Shown: positions 9,320 through 18,107 of the stretch, piece by piece
Layout of the letters: every line of letters starts with the position of its first letter
Numbering within the stretch: the first letter of the stretch is position 1
From: Goleter apudmare HA4340-LM2
GTDB taxonomy: Bacteria > Cyanobacteriota > Cyanobacteriia > Cyanobacteriales > Nostocaceae
Length of the DNA stretch: 64,000 nucleotides
Reading direction: 5' to 3'
NCBI GenBank assembly: GCA_019359495.1
Contig: JAHHHF010000081.1
Location: forward strand, 62,001 to 126,000
Notes under the pieces: model-generated
Told to the model about the DNA's origin: nothing
Database searches by the model: none
The model's input: the letters and a program-made list of their open reading frames with translations, nothing else
Made by a program: the position numbers and the translations under genes

Positions 9320-9402
9320 CAAATAACCAACACCCAACCCCAAATAACCAACACCCAACCCCAAATAACCAACACCCAACCCCAAATAACCAACACCCAA
9401 AA
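9320..9402 (+). repeat. 21-bp tandem repeat abutting panB
   Basis: Three full 21-base units beginning CAAATAACCAACACCCAA, at 9320, 9341 and 9362, plus a partial unit to 9402. The unit length is a multiple of three, so the panB frame stays open through it (NNQHPTP repeats). It ends immediately before the canonical panB ATG at 9403. Confidence 0.9.
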
Positions 9403-10173
9403 ATGCCAGTTACTACCCAGCAATTAATTCAATGGAAACAACAGGGACGCCCAATTGTGGCGTTGACTGCCTGGGATTATGCGATCGCTCAACTCCTCGA
9501 CGCAGCTGGAGTAGACTTAATCTTGGTGGGGGACTCAATGGCCGTAGTACTGGGGTATGAAACCACACTACCCATCACTCTCGATGAGATGATCTACCAC
9601 ACTAAAGCTGTGCGTCGAGGAATAAAACGTGCCTTTTTGCTAGTTGATTTACCGTTTTTAACTTACCAAGAAAGCATTTCACAAGCGATACACTCAGCTG
9701 GCAGGATTTTAAAAGAGACGGGAGCGCAAGGCGTTAAGTTAGAGGGTGGTTATCCGGAAATGGTGGAAACTGTCGCCCGGTTGGTGAAAGCTGGAATTCC
9801 CGTTATGGGGCATGTGGGTTTGACACCGCAAGCAGTACATCAACTGGGTTTAAGACAACAGGGTAAGACTGAAGAAGCGAGCGAGAGGATTTTACAAGAA
9901 GCGATCGCTCTCGAACAAGCAGGTGCTTTTGCCATGCTATTAGAGCATATACCCGCTTCTTTGGCAATGCAGATTACACACAAACTCAAAATTCCCACCA
10001 TTGGTATTGGTGCGGGAGTGCATTGTGATGGTCAAGTTTTAGTGACTTCCGATGTTTTGGGACTTTCCTCAAAGCAGCCGCCATTCGCCAAAGTGTATAC
10101 AAATCTGCGAGAAACCATAACTAAAGCCGTGCAGGATTACGCTGTAGAAGTGCGCGATCGAAAGTTTCCCTAA
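9403..10173 (+). CDS. panB: 3-methyl-2-oxobutanoate hydroxymethyltransferase
   Basis: Ketopantoate hydroxymethyltransferase, the first step of pantothenate and coenzyme A synthesis. Motifs are [20 protein letters not shown], the metal site [38 protein letters not shown] and [15 protein letters not shown]. Homologues begin near MPVTTQQL, which gives 257 residues from 9403. The frame extends upstream to 9313 through a 21-bp tandem repeat, adding an odd NNQHPTP tail. No Shine-Dalgarno sequence is seen before 9403, so use of the ATG at 9316 remains possible. Confidence 0.95.
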   Translation: MPVTTQQLIQWKQQGRPIVALTAWDYAIAQLLDAAGVDLILVGDSMAVVLGYETTLPITLDEMIYHTKAVRRGIKRAFLLVDLPFLTYQESISQAIHSAGRILKETGAQGVKLEGGYPEMVETVARLVKAGIPVMGHVGLTPQAVHQLGLRQQGKTEEASERILQEAIALEQAGAFAMLLEHIPASLAMQITHKLKIPTIGIGAGVHCDGQVLVTSDVLGLSSKQPPFAKVYTNLRETITKAVQDYAVEVRDRKFP

Positions 10174-10177
10174 TAAA

Positions 10178-10205
10178 AAACTCCATTCCCTTGTGGGTGG
10201 AGTTT
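10178..10205. terminator. Hairpin terminator between panB and the convergent gene
   Basis: Arms AAACTCCA and TGGAGTTT with an inner CCC/GGG pairing. On the minus strand it is followed by a T-rich tail (TTTTTTATTA), so it suits the gene at 10267-10620 and may also end panB transcription. Confidence 0.75.
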
Positions 10206-10266
10206 CCCGCCGCTTTTGATAAATAGGGATTGCTGAAGTGTTTCCTGTTTTCTTTTATTTCTATAA

Positions 10267-10620
10267 TTATCTATTTCCCAAATCTAACTGTACTTGCGCG
10301 CCATCATTGCCGTTGAAAGATTGCGCGGGTACAAAGAAAACAGAAGTGTTAGGCGATGATAGTGATTCTTGATAGGGTGATTCTTGGGCGATCGCATCTT
10401 TGCCTTCATTGTTATTGGAGACACTAGCAGGACTTTGCTCAAAAAATTTACCAAAGTCATCTTCGGCAGTTCTATGATCAATACCTACTAAAGAATCACC
10501 AGTTAGTGAATAATCGTTTAAACTCGAGTTTGATGTAGCTGGTAATTGTGCTGATACCGGGCTTTCTAAGCTGATAGAAACTGCTACAATCACCAATGGA
10601 GCAATCATTTTAGCATTCAT
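10267..10620 (-). CDS. Secreted hypothetical protein
   Basis: A 117-residue protein with a signal peptide (MNAKMIAPLVIVAVSISLESPVSAQ, likely cut after VSA). The rest is polar, rich in Ser, Asn, Asp and Gln, with no cysteine and no domain that I recognise. It stands alone, convergent with panB and sharing a hairpin terminator. It is probably a small periplasmic or outer-surface protein; function unknown. Confidence 0.65.
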   Translation of the reverse strand: MNAKMIAPLVIVAVSISLESPVSAQLPATSNSSLNDYSLTGDSLVGIDHRTAEDDFGKFFEQSPASVSNNNEGKDAIAQESPYQESLSSPNTSVFFVPAQSFNGNDGAQVQLDLGNR

Positions 10621-10987
10621 TAGCTTTATCCCAACTCTCTATGTCTTATCTAGTTATTACTCTGCAAGCAAATTATTTATATTAGCCGTTAGAAAAGCTT
10701 GACTATCAAAATGAATTGTATTTGGTAATCAGAATTTGGTCAATGATATATGCCTTGTGGAAAATAAAATAATCAGACAAAATACTATGGTGGAAGTGTT
10801 AAGTTTATCACCTATAAGATCAAATATTGTTGCCAATTCTTAACAAGATTGAAGAAGAATACATCCGTCATTGGCTCCTGACTCCTGAATTCTGTTCGAT
10901 AATTTCAACTTATATAAATATAGCTGTTTCTAGGTTCCAGAGATGAATGAGGATTTGATTGGTAACCTTTTTCGTGACATTTTCGAC
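10621..10987. other. Intergenic region
   Basis: AT-rich spacer between the secreted hypothetical and the pseudouridine synthase, both on the minus strand. It should hold the promoter of the former. No gene, RNA or clear repeat is seen. Confidence 0.5.
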
Positions 10988-11923
10988 TTAAGAAGAAATG
11001 GCTGATCGTCGTCGCAGAACTTCCAGCAGAGTTATAAATGTTTGAGGAGGAGGGGCTGTTACTTCAATTTCATCACCTGATAGAGGATGTTGCAATTTGA
11101 GTCGCCAAGCGTGTAGTGCTTGACCAGGTAAATTAACCCCGACTGAACGACCAGAACCATAAACCGGATCGCCGACAATAGGATGTCCGATTTGGGCGCT
11201 GTGGACACGAATTTGATGGGTACGTCCAGTTTCTAGTTGGAAGTGAATTAATGTGTAATTACCAAGACGTTCTCGGATTTGCCAATGTGTAATAGCAGTG
11301 CGCCCGCCTTTTTCTATAGAAACAATTGCCATTTTCTTACGGTCTTGGGGATGGCGACCAATAGGTAAATCTACACTCCCGCTTGCAGTTTTGGGAGCAC
11401 CATAGACCACACCTAAATATTCTCGCCGTGCAGTTTTTGCTTGGAGTTGGGCTTGTAGTTGTTGATAGGCAATATCAGTTTTAGCAATAGCGATCGCCCC
11501 AGTTGTATCCTTGTCTAAGCGATGGACAATTCCTGGACGTTGGACACCCCCGATTCCTGGTAAGTTGGGACAATGTGCCAGTAAAGCATTAACCAACGTC
11601 CCATCTGGATGACCTGGTGCAGGATGGACAACTAAGCCAGCAGGTTTGTTGAGTATGAGTAACTGGTCATCTTCGTAGAGAATATCCAGGGGAATATCTT
11701 GGGCTTGTAGTTCCAGGGGTTGGGATTCTGGTATTGTGAGAGTTATGCGATCGCCTAATTTCACATTAATCTTTTTAGATGTGCAGACTTGATCGTTAAG
11801 TTGCACCTCACCCTGTTCGATTAATTGTTGGATACGCGAACGAGATAAATCTGGTAACTCTTCAGCCAGGTAGCGGTCTAGGCGTTCGCCGGTTTCTTCA
11901 ACTAGTAAATTAAATTCATTCAT
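10988..11923 (-). CDS. RluD-family ribosomal large subunit pseudouridine synthase
   Basis: A 311-residue enzyme with an N-terminal S4 RNA-binding domain (RLDRYLAEELPDLSRSRIQQLIEQGEVQLN) and the RluA/RluD catalytic core. The motif GIVHRLDKDTTGAIAIAKT carries the catalytic aspartate, and GRTHQIRVHSAQIGHPIVGDPVYG is the second family motif. It should convert uridine to pseudouridine in 23S rRNA. The frame is open from 11950, but the ATG at 11923 (MNEFNLLVEETG) is the likely start, because the upstream extension comes from a heptamer repeat. Confidence 0.93.
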   Translation of the reverse strand: MNEFNLLVEETGERLDRYLAEELPDLSRSRIQQLIEQGEVQLNDQVCTSKKINVKLGDRITLTIPESQPLELQAQDIPLDILYEDDQLLILNKPAGLVVHPAPGHPDGTLVNALLAHCPNLPGIGGVQRPGIVHRLDKDTTGAIAIAKTDIAYQQLQAQLQAKTARREYLGVVYGAPKTASGSVDLPIGRHPQDRKKMAIVSIEKGGRTAITHWQIRERLGNYTLIHFQLETGRTHQIRVHSAQIGHPIVGDPVYGSGRSVGVNLPGQALHAWRLKLQHPLSGDEIEVTAPPPQTFITLLEVLRRRSAISS

Positions 11924-11934
11924 GGGGCATAGGG

Positions 11935-11968
11935 AATAGGCAATAGGCAATAGGCAATAGACAATAGC
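11935..11968. repeat. AATAGGC heptamer tandem repeat
   Basis: About five tandem copies of AATAGGC with one variant (AATAGAC) directly upstream of the pseudouridine synthase start. It is a typical STRR element. Confidence 0.8.
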
Positions 11969-12056
11969 TATTCACCAATAACCCTGGACTCTTGACTCTT
12001 CACCAACAACAATTTCACAAGTGGTATTGTCAATTTTAACGAATAGCTGTTCAAGA

Positions 12057-12287
12057 TTATCTTTGATGGCGAGTAATCAGACGATATAAACGCAGGATAC
12101 ACCAGAGAATTAGGCTAGCAACTATGCCCGTGGCAATACTCCACCAAAACGCTGTGGTTTGGAAAAAAGGAACATCTGAGGGTGGGGTTTCTTGGGCAAT
12201 AATGATTGAAGATGCGATTTGACTGGTGGCTAGTCCTACGCCTGCGATCGCTACTGTGTTGTTAAGATTGCGATAAGGCTTTATCAT
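12057..12287 (-). CDS. Small membrane protein, hypothetical
   Basis: A 76-residue protein with a hydrophobic N-terminal segment (about 10-30) and a strong membrane helix (WSIATGIVASLILWCILRLYRLI), ending in a basic tail. It overlaps the 3' end of the TPR gene by 26 bases in another frame and would be cotranscribed with it. No family recognised. Confidence 0.5.
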   Translation of the reverse strand: MIKPYRNLNNTVAIAGVGLATSQIASSIIIAQETPPSDVPFFQTTAFWWSIATGIVASLILWCILRLYRLITRHQR

Positions 12288-12708
12288 AGCTTACTAAGGC
12301 TTTTTGATAGCGGTCTGAACTCCACAAACTATTACCACACTCATTACAAGCATAACCATCATCAGGGTTAATTTTGATTGCTTGTCGATAGGCAACTATT
12401 GCTTCTTCAAATTGTTTTAGCTTTTGCAGTGAATATCCTCGATGTCGCCAAGCATCGTCATCATCTGAGTTGATTTGAATTGCTTGGTCGTAAGATGCGA
12501 TCGCTTCCTCATATCTTTGCAATTCATCTAACGCCATTCCCCTACCATTCCAATCTTTTGCATCTTGGGGAGTCAGGGCGATCGCTTGTTCAAAATCTGC
12601 TTGTGCTTCCTGTGTTTGCTTCAGTTCTTTGTAAGCCATGGCCCGTCGCACCAATGCCAAAATATAGTCAGGCTGAATATTCAAGGCTGTATATTTAGCA
12701 ACTCCCAA
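12262..12708 (-). pseudogene. TPR-repeat protein, apparently missing its 5' end
   Basis: At least three TPR units are seen: YILALVRRAMAYKELKQTQE, AKDWNGRGMALDELQRYEEA and DDAWRHRGYSLQKLKQFEEA, plus a fourth partial unit. The only start codon near the front is a TTG at 12708 with no good ribosome site. The same frame stays open upstream to a stop at 12832-12834 and reads like protein (YHPEILKRYRHFTL, SPTLGKIGDIFVHKCLGVAKY), but has no start codon. The gene therefore looks like the 3' part of a longer TPR gene. A functional short TTG-start protein is the alternative. Confidence 0.6.
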
Positions 12709-12834
12709 GCATTTGTGAACAAAAATATCCCCAATTTTTCCAAGAGTCGGAGATATGACAAGAGTAAAATGCCTGTACCTTTTTAGTATTTCCGGATGAT
12801 AAATATCATAATTTCCCTGGTTAAATAACTTTCA

Positions 12835-13611
12835 TGATTACTTTATTTATTGAGCATAAATTTACAGACTTTTATGAACTTAATTTGAAAACTTATAGTA
12901 ATCTAAGTTTTAGTAAGTTAGTAACTTACCATCTACCCCTTAGCCGCAAGTAGCTATTTGCTACATCAATTATCAAGCTGATACACCCTTGCTCTGAGTT
13001 TGCCATTCTTCACTGTTCAAGTCATAATTTTGCTCAAGGTTTGTAAACAAAAGCTCTACAATCTTAAACTTGGGTAATGTATTGAACTCGGAGAAATACT
13101 TGGTTGCAATGGATACCCTTAACTCTACCTTCAGCTTGCTAAAACCAGGAAATTTGCAATTTAAATGTCAATTCTCGGACAAAACCTCTTCTCTAACACT
13201 TCAGTAACTAACTCTAATCCCTAGCCAAGAAGCCCTTGTAGCCGCCATACTTTCATCCTCTAGGGGGCTAGAAGCTATGGTCTAGGTACACCACTTGCGC
13301 TACTGTGATATGAGTTAGATTAGCGAAAGATACAGAAAGTAAATTTGATTTTTGGAATACTGTTTATTAGCAACAAGTGGAACCATTTTGCTATTTGGCA
13401 ATAGCATGGCTTGTCTACTAAGCGCGAGTTGTAGTAATTTACACTACAGTTTGGCAGGGAGTGGGGAGTTGGGAGTGGGGAATCACTGTACTCACTCTAA
13501 CATCAAGCGCTATGTTGGTTTAAAGTACTTCCGACGTGATCCCTGTGATGTTCGGAATGGTTTTTCAGCAATTTCAATTTCAAATATTGATTTTATCTTA
13601 GAGCCGTCCCA
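12835..13611. other. Intergenic region before the response regulator pair
   Basis: About 780 bases without a supported gene. The frame at 13352-13615 shows no recognisable protein and includes low-complexity 'gggagtggggagttgggagtg'-like sequence near 13458-13480. The promoter for the regulator at 13612 should lie here. Confidence 0.5.
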
Positions 13612-14664
13612 ATGAAGACACTTCCTATTAGTAGATATAGATTTTTTCAGAAGTTGCAGCCTTTATCTTTATTAAAAAGAATAACGAATAAATCTGTTAC
13701 AGGTTGTTTGGAAGTATTTAGCACATCAGGTTCTTGGTCAATATATATCGAAGAGGGTAAATTGATTTATGCTTGTTACTCAGAGCAAATGTTTGAGGCA
13801 ATTTACAGGCACTTGCAGCATTTGAGTCAGCAAATCTCTACTCTTCCTAGAGGAATTCATGAGCAGTTGCGGGCGATATTTGAAACTGGTATTGATAATG
13901 AAGCAATACCGAATCCTGATTATCTAGCTATTTGTTGGTTAGTTAATCAAAAGTATATTACTCCTTCCCAAGCAGCAATTTTAATAGAACAATTGTCACT
14001 AGAAGTTCTAGAGTCGTTTCTCAAGATAGAAGAAGGGAGTTATGAATTTATTCCCGAAAGTTTTTTGGATGATTTACCTAAGTTCTGTCGTCTTAATCTC
14101 CGCTTGCTAGTGGAACAATGCCAAAATCCTGACAGTGTGCATACAGACCGACCAAATCCTGAAACATCGCCACTTAGAGGCAAGATTCAGTTACCAGCTT
14201 CACAAGGCAATGGAACACAATTTTTACGCCAAAATCCGCCACTATTACCAAGTGCTAACGGTAATAGAGTAACGCCATCTTCACAATCTAATAACAAAAA
14301 AACCTACACTATTTTTTGTATTGATGACAGCCCGGCAGTCTTAAATCTGATCAAAGGTTTTTTAGATGAGCAAATATTTTCTGTAATTGGTGTCACTGAT
14401 TCTCTAAAAGCTTTAATGGCGATTCTCCGTACTAAACCAGACCTAATTTTATTAGATGTCGCCATGCCAAATTTAGACGGGTATGAACTCTGTTCTTTGT
14501 TGCGTAAACATTCTCATTTCAAAAATACACCTGTGATTATGGTGACGGGAAAAACAGGATTGATTGATAGAGCAAAAGCCAAGATAGTCAGAGCATCAGG
14601 CTATATCAGCAAGCCATTTAGTCAAGGGGATTTACTAAAAGTAATATTCCAGCACATTGTTTGA
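13612..14664 (+). CDS. PatA-type response regulator (PATAN + receiver)
   Basis: A 350-residue protein with an N-terminal PATAN/DUF4388-like region (about residues 8-165, including GCLEVFSTSGSWSIYIEEGKLIYA), a polar linker (166-225), and a C-terminal CheY-like receiver (about 232-350). Receiver residues are DD238-239, phospho-acceptor Asp282 in LILLDVAMPNLDGYE, Thr in VMVTGK, and the lysine of YISKPF. It resembles the PatA/PixG group that regulates motility or heterocyst pattern in cyanobacteria, without an output DNA-binding domain. The next gene is a single-domain receiver, the same order as the start of cyanobacterial chemotaxis-like clusters. Confidence 0.88.
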   Translation: MKTLPISRYRFFQKLQPLSLLKRITNKSVTGCLEVFSTSGSWSIYIEEGKLIYACYSEQMFEAIYRHLQHLSQQISTLPRGIHEQLRAIFETGIDNEAIPNPDYLAICWLVNQKYITPSQAAILIEQLSLEVLESFLKIEEGSYEFIPESFLDDLPKFCRLNLRLLVEQCQNPDSVHTDRPNPETSPLRGKIQLPASQGNGTQFLRQNPPLLPSANGNRVTPSSQSNNKKTYTIFCIDDSPAVLNLIKGFLDEQIFSVIGVTDSLKALMAILRTKPDLILLDVAMPNLDGYELCSLLRKHSHFKNTPVIMVTGKTGLIDRAKAKIVRASGYISKPFSQGDLLKVIFQHIV

Positions 14665-14723
14665 TTTCCCGCATAGCATAGTAACGCTAGTCAAGGCTAC
14701 TTGTTGATTTGGGAGCTTTCAGA

Positions 14724-15101
14724 TTGAGTATTACTTCAGTTGGGAAAATTTTGATTGTTGAAGATTCTGTGAGACAATGGGAGCTAATGAGTCGTTATCT
14801 CCGAAATCAGGGTTACAAAATAATTACAGCCTCTAATGCCAAAGAGGCTTTGGAAATGGCTTTGGAAGAAAAGCCAGATGCAATTGTTACTGATGTAGTA
14901 ATGCCGGGAATGAGTGGCTTTGAATTGTGTCGCTTCCTCAAAAGAAATCCCTCTCACCAACAAGTGCCAATTGTGGTTTGCAGTGACGGAAATCAAGCCG
15001 TTCAACGCCTTTGGGCAAGGAAACAATGTGCTGATGTTTATGTAACTAAGCCTTACAGTGGTGAAGATTTGTTGAGTGCTATTCGGTCGGTGGTGGTGTG
15101 A
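14724..15101 (+). CDS. CheY/PilH-like single-domain response regulator
   Basis: A receiver-only protein of 125 residues. KILIVEDSVRQWELM, the phospho-acceptor in AIVTDVVMPGMSGFE and the lysine in VYVTKPYSG are in place. An open frame starts at a TTG at 14709, but the TTG at 14724 has GGGAG eight bases upstream and gives MSITSVGKILIVEDS, the usual length. It follows the PatA-type regulator by 60 bases and should share its transcript. The CheW, MCP and CheA genes that normally follow such a pair are absent; cobA is convergent 11 bases away. Confidence 0.87.
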   Translation: MSITSVGKILIVEDSVRQWELMSRYLRNQGYKIITASNAKEALEMALEEKPDAIVTDVVMPGMSGFELCRFLKRNPSHQQVPIVVCSDGNQAVQRLWARKQCADVYVTKPYSGEDLLSAIRSVVV

Positions 15102-15112
15102 TTGGGTGTTTG

Positions 15113-15925
15113 TTATTTGTTATTTGTTTCTCCCTCATCTTCCTGATCTCCCCTATTGCCTATAGACAAAATACTGTGCATTTTGACTACAGAACCAATG
15201 ATCGCGATCGCTGGGGCGCTAAATTTAGTTTGTTCTACTTGTTCTACAATTGTCCCCATCTGACCAATCAATTCTTCCTGTTCTGGTCGTGTACCCCAGC
15301 GTACTAAAGCAATTGGTGTTTCTACACTCAACCCAGCGTTGGTTAACTCCTCTACAATGTAAGGCAGATTGTGAATGCCCATGTAAATTACAATGGTTTC
15401 CGAACCGTGGGCGATCGCATTCCAGTTTACTTTCGGTTTATACTTACCAGCAGACTCATGACCTGTGACAAAAGTAACAGATGAACTATACAGTCGGTGG
15501 GTTAAGGGTATGCCTGCGTAGGCTGGAGCAGCAATCCCAGATGTGATACCAGGCACTACCTCCACAGCTACACCCGCGTTGACCAATTCTGCCATCTCTT
15601 CCCCACCACGACCAAAAATAAAGGGGTCGCCACCTTTGAGCCGAACGACAATTGCATGATCCTGGGCTTTTTCAATCAGCAGTTGGGTGGTTTCTTCTTG
15701 CAGCAAGGAATGTCGCCCCATGCGCTTGCCGGCGTTGATTTTCTCTGCTTGGGGATTAATCATTTCCAAAATTGCTGGACTCACCAAGGCATCGTAAATG
15801 ACTACATCAGCACATCCCAGTAAACTCTTACCTTTGAGGGTCATTAATCCTGGATCTCCAGGCCCCGCACCTACTAAATAAACCTTTCCCAAAAATCTGT
15901 TCTCCTGCTTGTCTGTGCGGTTCAT
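15113..15925 (-). CDS. cobA: Uroporphyrinogen-III C-methyltransferase
   Basis: SAM-dependent methyltransferase that makes precorrin-2 from uroporphyrinogen III for siroheme and cobalamin. Motifs are VYLVGAGPGDPGLMTLKG at the N-terminus, VVRLKGGDPFIFGRGGEE, and VVPGITSGIAAPAYAGIPLTHR. The start is the ATG at 15925, which overlaps the cbiX stop as ATGA, so the two are translationally coupled; the frame is open a little further upstream. The protein is 270 residues and single-domain, without the CysG oxidase/ferrochelatase part. Confidence 0.95.
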   Translation of the reverse strand: MNRTDKQENRFLGKVYLVGAGPGDPGLMTLKGKSLLGCADVVIYDALVSPAILEMINPQAEKINAGKRMGRHSLLQEETTQLLIEKAQDHAIVVRLKGGDPFIFGRGGEEMAELVNAGVAVEVVPGITSGIAAPAYAGIPLTHRLYSSSVTFVTGHESAGKYKPKVNWNAIAHGSETIVIYMGIHNLPYIVEELTNAGLSVETPIALVRWGTRPEQEELIGQMGTIVEQVEQTKFSAPAIAIIGSVVKMHSILSIGNRGDQEDEGETNNK

Positions 15926-16641
15926 GTATCGATTAAATCCCAAACGAGCTTGGCTAACTCTGTGCTTGTGCCTAAAGGTTCAGCCAGATAAAAAGTCACA
16001 CCAGGAAACTGTAATTTTAGCGCCTCTACAGATTTAGCGATCGCATCCGTGATGCCACCAGGGAATAAAAAGTATGGCAAAATTGCAATTTCCCGTTTAC
16101 CTAACAAAACCAATTCCTTTACTTGTGATTCTAAACTAGGAGGCACTGACCAATAAGCGATCGCACCTGCCAATTTTGTTGCCAATGTTTCTACAGGTTG
16201 TTGTGAACCAGGGCGACGGCTACCATGAGCTAATAAGATCCAGGCTGCTGTATTGCGAGTAGCTATTTGCTGGGCAAATAAGTTTGTTAATTGTGGGTGA
16301 CTACCTAAATATGGTTGCAGATCAATGATTATATCTTCACCCAAAGCCTGTTGTGCCAAAGCCACTTCCTCAGGAATGTCTTGCATTACATGCACTCCCG
16401 GTGACAGAAATAGCGGTACAATTTTCAGGCGATCGCACCCAGTAGCATCGTGAGCAAATTGTTTAATCTGCTCGTGCAACGGTTGTGGTGAAACTTCTAA
16501 ACAAGCTGTACCTACAAACTTTTTTTGGTTGTGGCTGGGTAATTTATCACTTAAAAGTGCCGCTAATTGCTGCATAGCAATTTCTGGGCGCGGGTCACGA
16601 CTACCGTGGGATACTAACAGATAAGCAGATGGCATAGACAA
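15922..16641 (-). CDS. Sirohydrochlorin chelatase, CbiX/SirB family
   Basis: A 239-residue protein with two chelatase-like halves. The first has YLLVSHGSRDPRPEIAMQQL, the second AWILLAHGSRRPGSQQPVETL; each carries the conserved HGSR motif. The family inserts Fe2+ or Co2+ into sirohydrochlorin. It overlaps cobA by four bases, giving a two-gene siroheme/cobalamin operon. Whether the metal is iron or cobalt cannot be decided here. Confidence 0.9.
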   Translation of the reverse strand: MSMPSAYLLVSHGSRDPRPEIAMQQLAALLSDKLPSHNQKKFVGTACLEVSPQPLHEQIKQFAHDATGCDRLKIVPLFLSPGVHVMQDIPEEVALAQQALGEDIIIDLQPYLGSHPQLTNLFAQQIATRNTAAWILLAHGSRRPGSQQPVETLATKLAGAIAYWSVPPSLESQVKELVLLGKREIAILPYFLFPGGITDAIAKSVEALKLQFPGVTFYLAEPLGTSTELAKLVWDLIDT

Positions 16642-16707
16642 GGGTTAAACTTGTGGGAACTATTCTATAGGACTCATATTTGATTTTTGAACAGATACGT
16701 AGGGTGT

Positions 16708-16857
16708 GTCTAGACTAAAATGTTGCAAACAATTTGGGAGCATCCCAAATGTGTAAATTTATTTTTTTGTAGTGCGGTCTTCTAGCCCGCTTCCTGGACA
16801 TTAGGGAGCAAGATGCTCCCACTACAAATTTTATTTTTGCACCATTTTAGCCTAGAC
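16708..16857. repeat. MITE-like fold-back element, type A
   Basis: A 150-base element with near-perfect 15-bp terminal inverted repeats (GTCTAGACTAAAATG and CATTTTAGCCTAGAC, one mismatch). The interior contains further complementary segments (GGGAGCAAGATGCTCCC). Most of it recurs in inverted orientation at 26361-26468. It has no coding capacity. Confidence 0.8.
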
Positions 16858-16863
16858 AGTCCA

Positions 16864-16999
16864 CTACTGGCGTGTCTAAGCTAATTTTGTGTATTAGCAA
16901 TCTTTTGTAGTACGGGCATCTTGCCCGTTCTAATTAGCGGGCAAGATGCCCGCACCACAAGAAAATTTTTTGCCTCATTTTAGGCTTGTCAGTCCACTA
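16864..16999. repeat. MITE-like fold-back element, type B (copy 1)
   Basis: A 136-base element whose reverse complement is nearly identical to 48841-48975. It contains paired CGGGCATCTTGCCCG/CGGGCAAGATGCCCG hairpin segments. It abuts the type A element. Confidence 0.85.
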
Positions 17000-17147
17000 C
17001 CAACGCCTTAGGTGCGTTACGGCTTGCGCCTAACACACCCTACACATACTGAGATTTTTTCAGATATCAAATCGGATTCCTATATACGAATTTAACTCAC
17101 GCATAGACGCCGTTATCTGGTGTACACAGTTCATGACGACTACTTAT

Positions 17148-17786
17148 TTATGTTCCCGGACGAGAGCGAATATGATCGGGTAGATGATGGCGATCGCCTA
17201 ATATTTCTAACAAGGGGCCATTAACGTCAAATTTAACCATACTTACCGACGCGACCAAAATATTCACCCGATAGCGATAGCGTCCCAAATCAATTCCCAG
17301 TAAACTGCAAAGCATAATCCGAATCGTGGCTTTATGGGAAACTACTAAAACATTACCTTGGCGATGTTTTTCTTGAATTTCAGCAATGACAGGCATAGAA
17401 CGGTTAGCAATATCTACCGCAGTTTCTCCACCTAGTGGTGCATTCCAAGCGGGTTCGGTCAACCATTTTACATAGTTCTCTGCGTAATTCTCTTGAGCAA
17501 ACGATTTACTCTTAGCTTCCCATTCGCCGTAACTGCCTTCTCGAAGTCCGTCACGCAACTGCATATCCATACCGATAGCATCACAAAATGGCTTGGCAGT
17601 GGCAATTGTGCGCTTCATTGGGCTAACGTAAACCGCTTCCCACTGTAATTTTTGATAAACATTGGCAAAACTCTCTGCCATCTGCATCCCTTCGTCGGTT
17701 AACTCCGCATCAGTTTCACCGCAGAAATTACCACTTTGACTAAAAGTAGTTTCTCCATGTCGCAGTAAATATAAATTGAGTGTCAT
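17148..17786 (-). CDS. Histidine phosphatase family protein (phosphoglycerate mutase-like)
   Basis: A 212-residue member of the histidine phosphatase superfamily. The catalytic LYLLRHGETTFSQ lies at residues 5-17, with the second His in VLVVSHKATIRIML and the acid/base Glu in LREGSYGEWEAKS. Substrate unknown: members range from phosphoglycerate mutases to sugar-phosphate or alpha-ribazole phosphatases. It stands alone on the minus strand. Confidence 0.88.
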   Translation of the reverse strand: MTLNLYLLRHGETTFSQSGNFCGETDAELTDEGMQMAESFANVYQKLQWEAVYVSPMKRTIATAKPFCDAIGMDMQLRDGLREGSYGEWEAKSKSFAQENYAENYVKWLTEPAWNAPLGGETAVDIANRSMPVIAEIQEKHRQGNVLVVSHKATIRIMLCSLLGIDLGRYRYRVNILVASVSMVKFDVNGPLLEILGDRHHLPDHIRSRPGT

Positions 17787-18107
17787 AGCTTAGATCGCAA
17801 TTGGGATAAAGGAGTTTGTGCAACAATAAAATATCATCTATCTCGCAATCGAGTATGTGACACGAGGACAAAGTAATCAACCAAAAAAGTCAATCAACCA
17901 CAAACTTTTGAAATCGCAGACAAAAATAGCGGTTTCAGCGAAATTAATGTCTAGAACTTCTTAATTTTGTTACCTAAGTAAGTCGGCGATAATAAACCTA
18001 ACTATCTTAAAATGCATAAACACTAGCTCAACCCTTACAAACACCAAATACCAAACACCGACCATTACCAGTTAGCTTTATTTGCTCCGCTCTACTTAAA
18101 GTCTTCG
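17787..18107. other. Intergenic region
   Basis: About 320 bases between the phosphatase and the kinase-GUN4 gene. AT-rich; short low-complexity 'acaccaaataccaaacacc' near 18040. No gene or RNA seen. Confidence 0.5.

Larger units (their letters stand above)
16642..17147. other. Repeat-filled intergenic region
   Basis: About 500 bases occupied mainly by two adjacent fold-back repeats (16708-16857 and 16864-16999), described separately. Near 17000-17045 there is 'gcctaggtgcgtta'-type sequence also met near 44730. No gene is seen. Confidence 0.7.

Noticed and set aside
13352-13615. 87-codon frame before the PatA-type regulator
   Set aside because: It passes through low-complexity 'gggagt' sequence and has no recognisable domain; it overlaps the next gene start.
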